64,000 nt of DNA from Sphingomonas sp. PP-CE-1G-424. Its GTDB lineage: Bacteria > Pseudomonadota > Alphaproteobacteria > Sphingomonadales > Sphingomonadaceae. The position numbers and the translations under genes were made by a program. Shown piece by piece: positions 28,487 to 37,013 of this stretch (positions are counted from its first letter, which is position 1; each line of letters opens with the position of its first letter). Below the pieces are notes generated by a model, which saw only the letters and a list, made by a program, of their open reading frames with translations, ran no database searches and was not told where the DNA came from. The stretch covers positions 496,001-560,000 of the forward strand of contig NZ_SLXW01000003.1 of the NCBI RefSeq assembly GCF_004341085.1. The letters are read 5' to 3'.

Positions 28487-30648
28487 CGTTTTCGGCGGAG
28501 CGATAGCGTCGGCACGGCATTGCTGGTCGCGAGCGAGGCGCCGCGGCCGGAGAGCGAAGGATTCGTCATGAAATACCGATGCAGGTTGAACGGGCGGTCG
28601 CCGGGATCGACGCGGCTATATTCGCCGTCGGGGCCTAGCTCCCAACTCTGCTCGTTGTCGATCAGGTTCGCGACCATGACCTGATCGAGGATCTGGTCGT
28701 GGACGGTCGGGTTGAGGATCGGCAGCATATATTCGACGCGCCGGTCGAAGTTGCGTGGCATCCAGTCGGCGGACGAGATGAACAGCTTCGCGCCATCGTT
28801 CGGCAGCGCCTTGCCGTTGCCGAACGCCCAGATCCGGCTGTGCTCGAGGAACCGGCCGATCACAGACTTGACGCGGATCGTCTCGGATAAACCAGGCACG
28901 CCGGGGCGCAGGCAGCAGATGCCACGGATGATGAGGTCGATCTCGACGCCTGCCCCGCTCGCTTCGTAGAGCTTCTCGATCACCGCGGGGTCGACCAGCG
29001 AGTTCATCTTCGCCCATACCCCGGCGGGCTTGCCGGCGCGCGCGTTAGCGATCTCGACGTCGATCAGGTTCATCAGGTTCTGGCGCAAGTCACGCGGCGA
29101 CAGGCTGACGCGCGCCATGTCGGTCGGTTCGACATAGCCGGTAATGTAGTTGAACATTTGCGCTGCATCGCGCCCGACCGCGGCGTCGGCGGTGAAGAAG
29201 CTGAGGTCGGTGTAGATCTTGGCGGTGACCGGGTGATAATTGCCCGTGCCGAAATGGCAGTAGGTGCGGAACGCCTGGCCTTCGCGGCGGACGACCAGCG
29301 ACACCTTCGCGTGCGTCTTCCAGTCGATGAAGCCGTAGACGACCTGCACGCCCGCGCGCTCCAGCGCGGAGGCCCAGACCATGTTCTGCTCTTCGTCGAA
29401 CCGCGCCTTCAGCTCTACGACCGCCGTGACCGACTTGCCGGCCTCGGCGGCGGTGATGAGCGCGTTGATGACCGCGGGCTGCTTGCCGGCGCGGTAGAGC
29501 GTCTGCTTGATCGCGACGACGTCGGGGTCGTTCGCCGCCTGTTTCAGGAAGGCGAGCACCACCTCGAACGTCTCGTACGGGTGGTGGACGACGATGTCCT
29601 TGGCCTTGATCGCCGCGAAGCAATCGCCGCCGAATTCGCGGATCCGCTCCGGGAAGCGCGGCGTGAAGGGCGGGAACTTCAGGTCGGGACGATCCTCGTC
29701 GACCAGCCCGTCGAGGTCGACGATGCCGAGCAGATTGCCGCTCTCGGTAATGATCGCGTCGGCGCCGCCGAGTTCGTCCTTGAGCACGGCCGCCAGCACG
29801 TCCGGGATGCCGGTTTCGAGTTCCAGACGGATCACCCGACCGCGGCGGCGGCGCTTGATCGCGTTGGCGAAGTAGCGGACGAGGTCCTCGGCTTCTTCCT
29901 CGATCTCCATGTCGCTGTCGCGCAGGACGCGGAAGCTGGCGGCGGCGAGGACCTCGTAGCCGGGGAACAGGACGGGCGCGAACCGCTTCAGGATCGATTC
30001 GATCGAGATGTAGCGCGCCGGGTCGCCGGGGAGGCGGACGAAGCGTGTCATCGTATGCGGGAGCATGACCAGTTCGCGCACCGGCTCGTTGTCCGAACGG
30101 CGAACGAGATCGAAGATCACCGACAGCCCGCGGTTCGGGATGAACGGGAACGGGTGTGCGGGGTCAAGCGCCTGCGGGGTCAGGATCGGGAATATCTGAT
30201 CACGAAAATGCGTTTCGAGCCACTCGTCGGCTTCGCCCTCGACCGCCTCACGCCGGAGGACGAACAGCCCGGCCTCGTCGAGCAGCACGCGCAGGTCGCC
30301 CCACACTGCCTGCTGGCTGGCCATCAACTCGTCGGCCTCGCGGACGATCGCGGTCAGCTGCTGGCCGGCAGTTAAGCCGTCGGCGGATCGCCGATCGACG
30401 TCCTGCGTCTGCTGTCCCTTCAGACCGGCAACGCGGACCATGAAGAACTCGTCGAGGTTGGAGCCCGATATCGACAGGAAGCGGAGTCGCTCGAGCAGCG
30501 GATGCGCGGGGTTGCACGCCTCCTCCAGCACACGACGGTTGAACGCCAGCCAGGACAGCTCGCGGTTGAAAAACCGGTCGTTCGGCTCTGCGCCGATGGG
30601 ATCGTCGTCGTCTTCCGATTGGCGGACGATATGGGCTGGACGGTTCAT
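28483..30648 (-). CDS. ppk1: Polyphosphate kinase 1
   Basis: Polymerises ATP gamma-phosphate into polyphosphate at the membrane. The 721-residue protein has the usual four-domain build: N-terminal helical part with FFNRELSWLAFNRRVLEEA, and two phospholipase-D-like catalytic domains with KTHAKVSLVVR, whose His fits the autophosphorylated residue, and HFGTGNYHPVTAKIYTD. Its stop overlaps ppx by four bases; the start is 16 bp after hdaA. Neighbouring ppk2 allows phosphate to flow back from polyphosphate to nucleotides. Confidence 0.96.
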   Translation of the reverse strand: MNRPAHIVRQSEDDDDPIGAEPNDRFFNRELSWLAFNRRVLEEACNPAHPLLERLRFLSISGSNLDEFFMVRVAGLKGQQTQDVDRRSADGLTAGQQLTAIVREADELMASQQAVWGDLRVLLDEAGLFVLRREAVEGEADEWLETHFRDQIFPILTPQALDPAHPFPFIPNRGLSVIFDLVRRSDNEPVRELVMLPHTMTRFVRLPGDPARYISIESILKRFAPVLFPGYEVLAAASFRVLRDSDMEIEEEAEDLVRYFANAIKRRRRGRVIRLELETGIPDVLAAVLKDELGGADAIITESGNLLGIVDLDGLVDEDRPDLKFPPFTPRFPERIREFGGDCFAAIKAKDIVVHHPYETFEVVLAFLKQAANDPDVVAIKQTLYRAGKQPAVINALITAAEAGKSVTAVVELKARFDEEQNMVWASALERAGVQVVYGFIDWKTHAKVSLVVRREGQAFRTYCHFGTGNYHPVTAKIYTDLSFFTADAAVGRDAAQMFNYITGYVEPTDMARVSLSPRDLRQNLMNLIDVEIANARAGKPAGVWAKMNSLVDPAVIEKLYEASGAGVEIDLIIRGICCLRPGVPGLSETIRVKSVIGRFLEHSRIWAFGNGKALPNDGAKLFISSADWMPRNFDRRVEYMLPILNPTVHDQILDQVMVANLIDNEQSWELGPDGEYSRVDPGDRPFNLHRYFMTNPSLSGRGASLATSNAVPTLSLRRKR

Positions 30649-30664
30649 CGGGCCTCTTGGGGGC

Positions 30665-31309
30665 TTATGGTGGCGTGAAGAGCGGGAGGTCGAGAGCGAG
30701 TTGCGGCCGGAGGATCAGTCCGGCCTCGGTGAGTGTGGTTCGTGCAAGAGGAATGGACAAGCGCTTGCGACGTTCCATCGCCTCCTGATCGAGCGCATCG
30801 ACGGTTCGCGTTACGGTAATATGACTGCGCTCGATTCTGGTCGCGAGCCAATCGATCAGATCGGGCCGGGCATCGAGGCTGCGGCGCTCGAACAGATGCG
30901 CCAGCAGCAGCCGCATGAGCTCGTCGTCGGGCGCGCCGATCGCCGCGATCGGGCTGGCCGCGAGGCGCGAGCGGAGATCGGGGAGCTTCACCTTCCATTC
31001 GGGCGGCGCGGCGTCGGCGACGATCAGCAGCGGCCTGTGCTCCTCTTGCGCGCGGTTCCAGGCGTGGAACAGCTGCGCCTCGGGCACGCGCTCGGCATCG
31101 TCGATGATCGTGCCGCCGCTCTTCGCCGCGAAGATGCGGGCGAGCAGGCTGCGGCCCGATTTGCGCGGGCCCGTGAGGATGGCAGTCATGACGGGCCAGG
31201 TGGCGGTATGCTCGAGCGTGTGGACCGCGCGCGAGTTGGAGGGGGTAACCAGGAAGGCGTCGTCGCGAGGGTCCGCCGGCCACCCGAGTGGCAGCGCAAT
31301 TTGAGTCAT
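30665..31309 (-). CDS. hdaA: HdaA-like DnaA regulatory inactivator
   Basis: A 214-residue AAA+ protein of the Hda/HdaA family, which with the beta clamp stimulates ATP hydrolysis on DnaA and prevents over-initiation of replication. Marks are the N-terminal MTQIALPLGWP, which fits the clamp-binding QxxLxL motif, the degenerate P-loop GPRKSGRSLLAR, and a DnaA-like order of sensor and lid helices without the DNA-binding domain IV. ATG 31309 is used; a GTG at 31324 overlaps the upstream stop (GTGA) and is an alternative giving five more residues. It lies between a DUF2066 gene and ppk1, a known alphaproteobacterial order. Confidence 0.9.
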   Translation of the reverse strand: MTQIALPLGWPADPRDDAFLVTPSNSRAVHTLEHTATWPVMTAILTGPRKSGRSLLARIFAAKSGGTIIDDAERVPEAQLFHAWNRAQEEHRPLLIVADAAPPEWKVKLPDLRSRLAASPIAAIGAPDDELMRLLLAHLFERRSLDARPDLIDWLATRIERSHITVTRTVDALDQEAMERRKRLSIPLARTTLTEAGLILRPQLALDLPLFTPP

Positions 31310-31320
31310 CTTGGTCGCGC

Positions 31321-32568
31321 TCACCCTGTCGTCGCATTGTCCGCGGGCAAGTCCGGCGGAAGAAGTTGGGCGACCCGGCGGATGCGGATCGTCTGGCCGG
31401 AGCCGAATACCTGGTAGCCTCGGGCTTCGAGCGCGGTCTTCAGCGCCGCGGGGTCGCCGTCGTACGCGACGCGCATCAGTGAGACGCCGCCGAGTGCAAG
31501 GCTGGTCGTTGCCGCCGAGCGGACGCCGGGGATCGCGCGGAGTGCTGCTTCCGTAGACGAGACGGCGGTCGCTGCGGGCGTGTCGAACTGGACGATGACC
31601 GAGATGCCCTCGCCGCCGGTCAGCGCCGCGGTATTGGCGTCGGCGGTTTCGTCGGTCGGCAGGTCGTCTATCGTCGCGGCTTCGGGCGGCGGTGGGGGCG
31701 AGAGGCTGTAGTCGACGCGGAGCGAACCGTTGCGGCGGGCCTGCTGGTACAGGTCGTCGATCCGCTTCACGCCGGTGTCGAGCAATTGCGCGATGCCGTC
31801 GGGCGTCCCGACTCGCAGCGTGAAGCTGCCGATCAGGTCGTTGTCGGGGCCATGGCGCGCTTCGAACACGCCGATCACCGGGCCGCCGGGCCACTGGCGA
31901 TAGAGCTTCACGACGGGGGTGAGCACATCGCTCGCGCCATATTGGTCGAGGATCGTCCGCCACCAGCCGCGGCCGGGGCGCTGCGTCTGGCCGACGTTGA
32001 GCAGGAGCGCGTCGGGGCCGGAGCCGGACGGGCGGACATAGTCGATGCTGCTGTTGCCGGTGCGATAGCGCGCCCAGGCCTGCTGCCACTGCGTGCTCTG
32101 CTCGAACGCCTGGCCGACGCCGCCCGAATATTGGACGGGGATGACGAGCATCGGTTGCGAGCGATCGGCGTAGGTCGAGATGCCGAGGATCGATCCGGCG
32201 CGGCCGCGATCGAACAGCACGCCGAGCTTGGCGATGTAACGCTGCGGGCCAATCTGTTCGTTCTCGACGACGATTCCCGAGACCAGCGAATCGAGCGTGC
32301 CATCGGAAACAAGACTGCCTCCACCGCCAAGTCGGTTCGACAATTGCACCCAGGCTTTGCGCTGTGCGAGCCGCCAGCCGCCATAGCGCGCGGCGTCGGC
32401 AGTCTTGCCGGCGACGTCGACCGTGACGCCGCTCACCTCGTATGCGCTGCCGCTGTCGACCGGGGCTGCGCCTCGGCTGCCGCCTTCGATCTGCGCGAGC
32501 ACTGTGCCGCCGCTCAATAGCAGGGCAGCGCCAGCGAGGGCGGCAGGAAGGGCTTTGATACGCGTCAC
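31321..32568 (-). CDS. DUF2066 family secreted protein
   Basis: About 415 residues with an N-terminal signal ([26 protein letters not shown]). The part after it ([31 protein letters not shown]) matches the conserved N-terminus of DUF2066 proteins. Function is unknown; these proteins are often found upstream of hda, as here. GTG 32568 is preferred because it puts the signal peptide at the start; an ATG at 32631 would sit on the purM start codon on the other strand. A Pro-rich stretch (SPPPPPEAA) splits the protein into two domains. Confidence 0.82.
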   Translation of the reverse strand: MTRIKALPAALAGAALLLSGGTVLAQIEGGSRGAAPVDSGSAYEVSGVTVDVAGKTADAARYGGWRLAQRKAWVQLSNRLGGGGSLVSDGTLDSLVSGIVVENEQIGPQRYIAKLGVLFDRGRAGSILGISTYADRSQPMLVIPVQYSGGVGQAFEQSTQWQQAWARYRTGNSSIDYVRPSGSGPDALLLNVGQTQRPGRGWWRTILDQYGASDVLTPVVKLYRQWPGGPVIGVFEARHGPDNDLIGSFTLRVGTPDGIAQLLDTGVKRIDDLYQQARRNGSLRVDYSLSPPPPPEAATIDDLPTDETADANTAALTGGEGISVIVQFDTPAATAVSSTEAALRAIPGVRSAATTSLALGGVSLMRVAYDGDPAALKTALEARGYQVFGSGQTIRIRRVAQLLPPDLPADNATTG

Positions 32569-32629
32569 GCGGGCCTTTTGGCGAAGCAGACGTGGAAATC
32601 CAAGCGCGATGTGGCTAGCAGCACCGATC

Positions 32630-33745
32630 ATGACCGATACGCCAGACTCCGCCGCTCCCGCTTCGGGCCCTTACACCTACGCTCAGGCGGGCGTTTCAAT
32701 CGCCGCGGGCAATGCGCTGGTGCGGGCGATCGCTCCGCTGGCGCGCTCGACGCGTAGGCCGGGGGCGGATGCTGATCTCGGCGGGTTCGGCGGGATGTTC
32801 GACCTTAAGGCGGCAGGGTTCGTCGATCCGTTGCTGGTCGCGGCGAACGACGGCGTGGGCACAAAGCTGAAGCTGGCGATCGAGTGGGACCGGCATGAGG
32901 GTGTCGGCGTCGATCTCGTCGCGATGTGCGTCAACGATCTGATCGTGCAGGGCGCCGAGCCGTTGTTTTTCCTCGATTATTACGCGAGCGGGAAGCTCGA
33001 CGCCGCGGTCGCCGAGCGCGTCGTGGCGTCGATTGCGGAAGGGTGCAAGACCGCAGGCTGCGCGCTGATCGGGGGCGAGACCGCCGAGATGCCGGGCATG
33101 TATGCCGATGGCGATTACGACCTCGCGGGCTTTTGCGTGGGGGCGGTCGAGCGGACCAACGTGCTGACCGGGCGCGAGATCGCGGCGGGCGACGTGATGC
33201 TCGGGTTGGCGTCGTCGGGCGTGCATTCGAACGGGTTCTCGCTGGTGCGACGCCTCGCCACCGATCGCGGATGGAAGCTCGATCGGCCGGCGCTGTTCGA
33301 CCAGGACAAATTGCTGATCGACCATCTCATGGCGCCGACTCGCATCTATGTCGCGAGCCTGCTGCCGTTGCTGCGCGAGCGGCGGATCAAGGGGCTGGCG
33401 CATATTACGGGCGGCGGCCTGCTCGAGAACATCCCGCGCGTGCTGCCCGACGGCGTGCATGCGGTGGTCGATGCGGATGCGTGGGAGCAGTCGCGGCTTA
33501 TGGCGTTCCTGCAGGCGCAGGGTGCGATCGAGCCGGAGGAGATGGCGCGCACGTTCAACTGCGGGATCGGCATGGTCGTGATCGTGAGCGCGGACGAGGC
33601 CGAGGCGGTGACCGCGGCGCTTCAGGCGGCGGACGAGACGGTGTTTACGATCGGGCGGATCGAGACCGGGTCACACGGCTGCACGGTGCGTGGGTCGGCG
33701 GGCACGTGGAGCGCGCGCGAGGACTGGACCGCGACGCATGGCTGA
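32630..33745 (+). CDS. purM: Phosphoribosylformylglycinamidine cyclo-ligase
   Basis: AIR synthetase, step 5 of purine synthesis, ATP-dependent. The 371 residues start at ATG 32630 (MTDTPDS) and carry [36 protein letters not shown] (Asp/Lys region), [36 protein letters not shown], and [14 protein letters not shown], all typical PurM blocks. The stop lies 8 bases inside purN, so the pair is coupled. Divergent from the DUF2066 gene with a 61-base gap. Confidence 0.97.
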   Translation: MTDTPDSAAPASGPYTYAQAGVSIAAGNALVRAIAPLARSTRRPGADADLGGFGGMFDLKAAGFVDPLLVAANDGVGTKLKLAIEWDRHEGVGVDLVAMCVNDLIVQGAEPLFFLDYYASGKLDAAVAERVVASIAEGCKTAGCALIGGETAEMPGMYADGDYDLAGFCVGAVERTNVLTGREIAAGDVMLGLASSGVHSNGFSLVRRLATDRGWKLDRPALFDQDKLLIDHLMAPTRIYVASLLPLLRERRIKGLAHITGGGLLENIPRVLPDGVHAVVDADAWEQSRLMAFLQAQGAIEPEEMARTFNCGIGMVVIVSADEAEAVTAALQAADETVFTIGRIETGSHGCTVRGSAGTWSAREDWTATHG

Positions 33746-34310
33746 CAAGACGCGCGTCGGCGTGCTGATTTCGGGGCGCGGATCGAACATGATGGCGCTG
33801 GTCGGCGCGTCGCGCGCGGCGGAGTGTCCGTACGAGATCGCTCTGGTCGCTTCGGACAAGCCGGACGCGGCTGGGCTCGAATGGGCTCGGTCGGAAGGAG
33901 TGGCGACGTTCGCACTCTCGCCCAAGGGTCTGGGGAAGCCGGCCTATGAGGCCGCTATCGATGCGGCGTTGCGCGGGGCGGGTGTCGAGGTCGTTGCCCT
34001 CGCCGGCTACATGCGGCTCCTGTCGGACGGGTTCGTTGCGGCGTGGCGGGACCGGATCGTCAATATCCATCCGTCGCTGCTGCCCAAGTACAAGGGGCTC
34101 GATACGCATGCTCGCGCGATCGCGGCGGGCGATGCGGTCGGCGGGTGTTCGGTGCATGTCGTGACCGAGGAACTCGATGGCGGCGTGGTGCTGGGCCAGG
34201 CCGAGGTGCCGATCCTTGCTGGCGATGATGCGGATGCGCTTGCCGATCGCGTGCTGGCGGCGGAACATGCTTTGTACCCCAAGACCTTGGCGGAGTTCGT
34301 GACGCGATGA
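33738..34310 (+). CDS. purN: Phosphoribosylglycinamide formyltransferase
   Basis: GAR transformylase, formyl-THF dependent, step 3 of purine synthesis. The 190-residue protein has [11 protein letters not shown] at the phosphate site, [11 protein letters not shown], the catalytic [16 protein letters not shown] and [14 protein letters not shown] 33738 overlaps the end of purM by 8 bases; an upstream extension has no likeness. The stop overlaps the next ATG by four bases. Confidence 0.97.
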   Translation: MADKTRVGVLISGRGSNMMALVGASRAAECPYEIALVASDKPDAAGLEWARSEGVATFALSPKGLGKPAYEAAIDAALRGAGVEVVALAGYMRLLSDGFVAAWRDRIVNIHPSLLPKYKGLDTHARAIAAGDAVGGCSVHVVTEELDGGVVLGQAEVPILAGDDADALADRVLAAEHALYPKTLAEFVTR

Positions 34311-34672
34311 CCGATCTGTCCCCTCTCGACCGCGTTCGCGCAGCGGCTTTGGCGCTGCCGGAGACTGAGGAAAAGGTGTCGCATGGCCAGCCGACCTTCT
34401 TCGTGGCCGACAAGCAGTTCGCGCAGTTCCGAGCGGATCATCACGGCGATGGACTGACCATGGTGTGCGTGAAGACCAGCGGCACCGATGAACAGACGAC
34501 GCTGATCGAGGCGAACCCGGTAGTGTATTCGCGGCCGGCGTATCTTGGCGCGACCGGTTGGGTCGGGATGAATGTTGCCGACGATCCCGACTGGGCGCTG
34601 GTCGAGGACCGGATCGCGCGGAGTTGGGAACTGGCGGCCCCTGCCCGCTTGCTGGAGGCGGGCGGGCGATGA
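34307..34672 (+). CDS. MmcQ/YjbR family protein
   Basis: A 121-residue protein of the YjbR/MmcQ (CyaY-like fold) family, with VRAAALALPETEEKVSHGQPTFFV at the N-terminus, KQFAQF, VCVKTSG and a C-terminal LVEDRIARSWELAAPARLLE. The fold is sometimes called DNA-binding, but its role is unproven. It is linked on both sides by ATGA overlaps (purN and the next gene), so it is probably expressed with the purine genes. Confidence 0.87.
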   Translation: MTDLSPLDRVRAAALALPETEEKVSHGQPTFFVADKQFAQFRADHHGDGLTMVCVKTSGTDEQTTLIEANPVVYSRPAYLGATGWVGMNVADDPDWALVEDRIARSWELAAPARLLEAGGR

Positions 34673-35274
34673 GCACCGAGACTCCGACCGAACGGCGCGA
34701 GGCTGCGGCGACGCGGCGGCGTTGGGTGACGCTGGCCGAGGTTGTGGCGGTGGCTGGCGTACTGATCGCGGCGTTGACGCTGTGGACCAACTGGTCGGAT
34801 CACCGTGCGAACGAAGCCGACAAGATCGCGGCGCAGTCGAGTGCAGCGCGCGAGCGGACGAAGATCGATCTGTCGGTGATCGTGCAGGATGGCGGTGATA
34901 CGCTGTTGCTGAAGGATGCGCGGCATGACCTTCAGGACGTGACGATCACGTTCCCACGCGCGCTGGGCGTCTCGCCGCAGCGGCCGCCGGCTGAGCCGAT
35001 AATCGACGGGTCGTGGTTTTCGGCGCCGTTGTTGAAGCTTACCGATGGTGGCTCGGACGATCGTGCGGGGCGGCTGCCGGTGCTGGTCAGCGTGCAGTAT
35101 TTCGATGGCGACGCGACGCGGTCTGCCAGCGGAATCTACGACGTGATCTGGAAAACCGAGGGGCGGGTGTTGCGCGGTCGCGCGCTGAAGCTGGAGGGTT
35201 TGCGGGTCCGCCAGCGTGGCGGCGATCAGGCGAAGCTTGATGCGATCTGGGCGAAAGAGAAGCCGGCGACGTGA
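34669..35274 (+). CDS. Membrane-anchored protein of unknown function
   Basis: I do not recognise a family. A 201-residue protein with a short charged cytoplasmic N-terminus, one membrane helix (VTLAEVVAVAGVLIAALTLW, about 20-40) and a beta-rich outer domain that looks immunoglobulin-like in alternation. ATG 34669 overlaps the yjbR-like stop by four bases. The gene ends the purM-purN operon and is followed by an inverted-repeat element. No cysteines or catalytic motif are evident. Confidence 0.75.
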   Translation: MSTETPTERREAAATRRRWVTLAEVVAVAGVLIAALTLWTNWSDHRANEADKIAAQSSAARERTKIDLSVIVQDGGDTLLLKDARHDLQDVTITFPRALGVSPQRPPAEPIIDGSWFSAPLLKLTDGGSDDRAGRLPVLVSVQYFDGDATRSASGIYDVIWKTEGRVLRGRALKLEGLRVRQRGGDQAKLDAIWAKEKPAT

Positions 35275-35293
35275 TTGCCTGCCTCTAAACGGC

Positions 35294-35399
35294 ACCACCC
35301 CGGCGGAGGCCGGGGTCCAGTTGGGGAACGTTGCTAACGGAGGGCGGCGTTCCGTTACTGCGACCTTTCCAAATGGGCCCCGGCCTTCGCCGGGGTGGT
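35294..35399. repeat. Dispersed inverted repeat, type 1 variant
   Basis: Arms ACCACCCCGGCGGAGGCCGGGG (from 35294) and CCCCGGCCTTCGCCGGGGTGGT (to 35399) are complementary with one or two mismatches. The inner part, around GAACG...CGTTC, is also partly symmetric. It sits between two convergent genes (the membrane protein and the GNAT gene), where it could stop transcription from both sides. Confidence 0.75.
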
Positions 35400-35437
35400 A
35401 GCGCTGCTGTGCTGTGCAGCGCTTTCGCCGGGGAAAC

Positions 35438-35956
35438 TCAAACCGCTCGCGCGTAGACCGGGTCGTCGTGGAGGGTGGTGCCGACCGTGAACTGGCGGGT
35501 GCCGATTACTTTGAAACCTTGGCGTTCGTAGAAGGTTCGGGCGCGGGTGTTTTGGTCCCATACGCCTAGCAGGATTCGGGTTTGGTCTGCCGCTGCGGCG
35601 TCTTCGAGGGCGCGGGTCATCAGGGCGGCGCCTAGACCTGTGCCTTGGGCCTGTTTCATCAGATAGATGCGGCGGAGCTCTATGTCCGCGGGGCCTGGCT
35701 CGATCGGGAAGTCCGGCGCGGTCAGCACGGTGTAGCCGATCGGCGCGTGGCCCGGTTCGTGCTCGGCGAGCGTCACGATCGTGGCGGGATCGCTCAACCA
35801 CGTCCCGAACGCGGCGATGCTGTTGTTGCGCGTGCAGTGGGCGACGATGTCCGCCCCGGTCAGCACGGTCGCATAGGTATCGAGGAACGTGGCGGATGCG
35901 ACGAGCGATAGCGCGGGCGCGTCGCCCGGCTCAGCCCGTCGCAGCCGCCAGGTCAT
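35438..35956 (-). CDS. GNAT family N-acetyltransferase
   Basis: A 172-residue acetyl-CoA-dependent transferase. The acetyl-CoA loop appears as KQAQGTGLGAALM (motif A), preceded by the beta-4 strand ELRRIYL and followed by the late helix NTRARTFYERQGF, a common GNAT ending. Substrate unknown. ATG 35956 overlaps the ndk stop by one base (TGATG), so it is last in a pepA-holC-ndk-GNAT string. Confidence 0.9.
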   Translation of the reverse strand: MTWRLRRAEPGDAPALSLVASATFLDTYATVLTGADIVAHCTRNNSIAAFGTWLSDPATIVTLAEHEPGHAPIGYTVLTAPDFPIEPGPADIELRRIYLMKQAQGTGLGAALMTRALEDAAAADQTRILLGVWDQNTRARTFYERQGFKVIGTRQFTVGTTLHDDPVYARAV

Positions 35957-36378
35957 CAGCCGACGATTTCTTCGGGCTTGAAGAAATAAGCGATTTCGAT
36001 CTCGGCGTTCTCGTCCGAATCCGAACCGTGGACCGAGTTGGCTTCGATCGACTCGGCGAGTTCCTTGCGGATCGTGCCGGGCTCTGCGTTGGCGGGGTTG
36101 GTGGCGCCCATGATGTCGCGGTTACGCTGCATCGCGTTCTCGCCTTCGAGAACCTGGACGACGACCGGGCCGGAGATCATGAACGAGACGAGCTCGCCGA
36201 AGAACGGACGCTCCTTGTGGACCGCGTAGAAGCCTTCGGCCTGCTCGCGGGTCATCTGGATGCGCTTCGAAGCGACGACGCGCAGGCCGGCTTCCTCGAG
36301 CATCTTGGTGACCGCACCGGTCAGGTTGCGGCGGGTTGCGTCGGGCTTGATGATCGAAAAGGTACGGTTCGCGGCCAT
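35956..36378 (-). CDS. ndk: Nucleoside diphosphate kinase
   Basis: Transfers phosphate between NTPs and NDPs through a phospho-histidine. The 140 residues start at ATG 36378 ([18 protein letters not shown]), and the active-site His is in NSVHGSDS, preceded by [15 protein letters not shown]. An upstream ATG (36387) would add three residues and is less typical. The protein is a canonical full-length Ndk. Confidence 0.97.
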   Translation of the reverse strand: MAANRTFSIIKPDATRRNLTGAVTKMLEEAGLRVVASKRIQMTREQAEGFYAVHKERPFFGELVSFMISGPVVVQVLEGENAMQRNRDIMGATNPANAEPGTIRKELAESIEANSVHGSDSDENAEIEIAYFFKPEEIVG

Positions 36379-36450
36379 GATGGTCACGGGCTCCTGTGTT
36401 GACGGTAATCGGATGCGCGGCGCTTAGGCGGGGACTGGCGCTAAAGCAAC

Positions 36451-36897
36451 CTATGCGGCCTGTTCCCAGCGGCCGGAGTCGTTCTGCTTCCAGTAGCGGC
36501 GCTCGACGTCGTCGCGGTCGGCTAGTGCCTTCCAGGCGAGGCGGGCTTCGCGGATCGCTTCGTCGTCGAAGATGTGGAAGGCTCGGTCAAAGGTTAGGAT
36601 AAGGTCACGCCAACGGCCGTCTACCACCGCGACGTTGCGGGCGGCATTGGCGGGGGCGGTTTCCTGGATATCTTGAGCGATTAGAATGGGTTGGACGGTG
36701 TCGTCGTTGCTGCCGGCCTGGGCGTGGGGGAGGAAGCTCTCGGGGGCGTAGGACCAGAGCAGGCGGTCGATCGCGATGCGCTGTTCTTCGGGTTCGGCGA
36801 CTATCAGGAGGCGGCCGCCGGTTTGGACGACGCGCTCGGCGATCCTCGGGAGGACGCGGTCTAGGGGGCTGGTTAGGTGGTAGAAATCGACCTGCAT
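36451..36897 (-). CDS. holC: DNA polymerase III subunit chi
   Basis: Small clamp-loader accessory that links the complex to SSB. The 148-residue protein begins MQVDFYHLTS at ATG 36897, keeps RLLIVAEPEEQRIAIDRLLWSY, and ends with ALADRDDVERRYWKQNDSGRW, the usual chi profile. An in-frame ATG further up (36933) would add codons from the repeat element and is not used. It follows pepA, as in many proteobacteria. Confidence 0.94.
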   Translation of the reverse strand: MQVDFYHLTSPLDRVLPRIAERVVQTGGRLLIVAEPEEQRIAIDRLLWSYAPESFLPHAQAGSNDDTVQPILIAQDIQETAPANAARNVAVVDGRWRDLILTFDRAFHIFDDEAIREARLAWKALADRDDVERRYWKQNDSGRWEQAA

Positions 36898-36905
36898 TAT
36901 CAGAG

Positions 36906-37006
36906 CTCCGTCATGCCGGACTTGTTCCGGCATCCACCGTTCCGCGCATCAGCGATCTGAGGCTATGCGGAACGGTGGCCCCCGGAACAAGTCCGGGGTG
37001 ACGGAG
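36906..37006. repeat. Dispersed inverted repeat, type 1
   Basis: Arms CTCCGTCATGCCGGACTTGT... (36906-36945) and its imperfect complement ending GGGGTGACGGAG (36967-37006) form a stem of about 40 bases with a 21-base loop. It lies between the pepA stop (37014) and the holC start (36897), both minus strand. The GTCAT...TGAC ends match the other type 1 elements. Confidence 0.8.
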
Positions 37007-37013
37007 GATAGGT

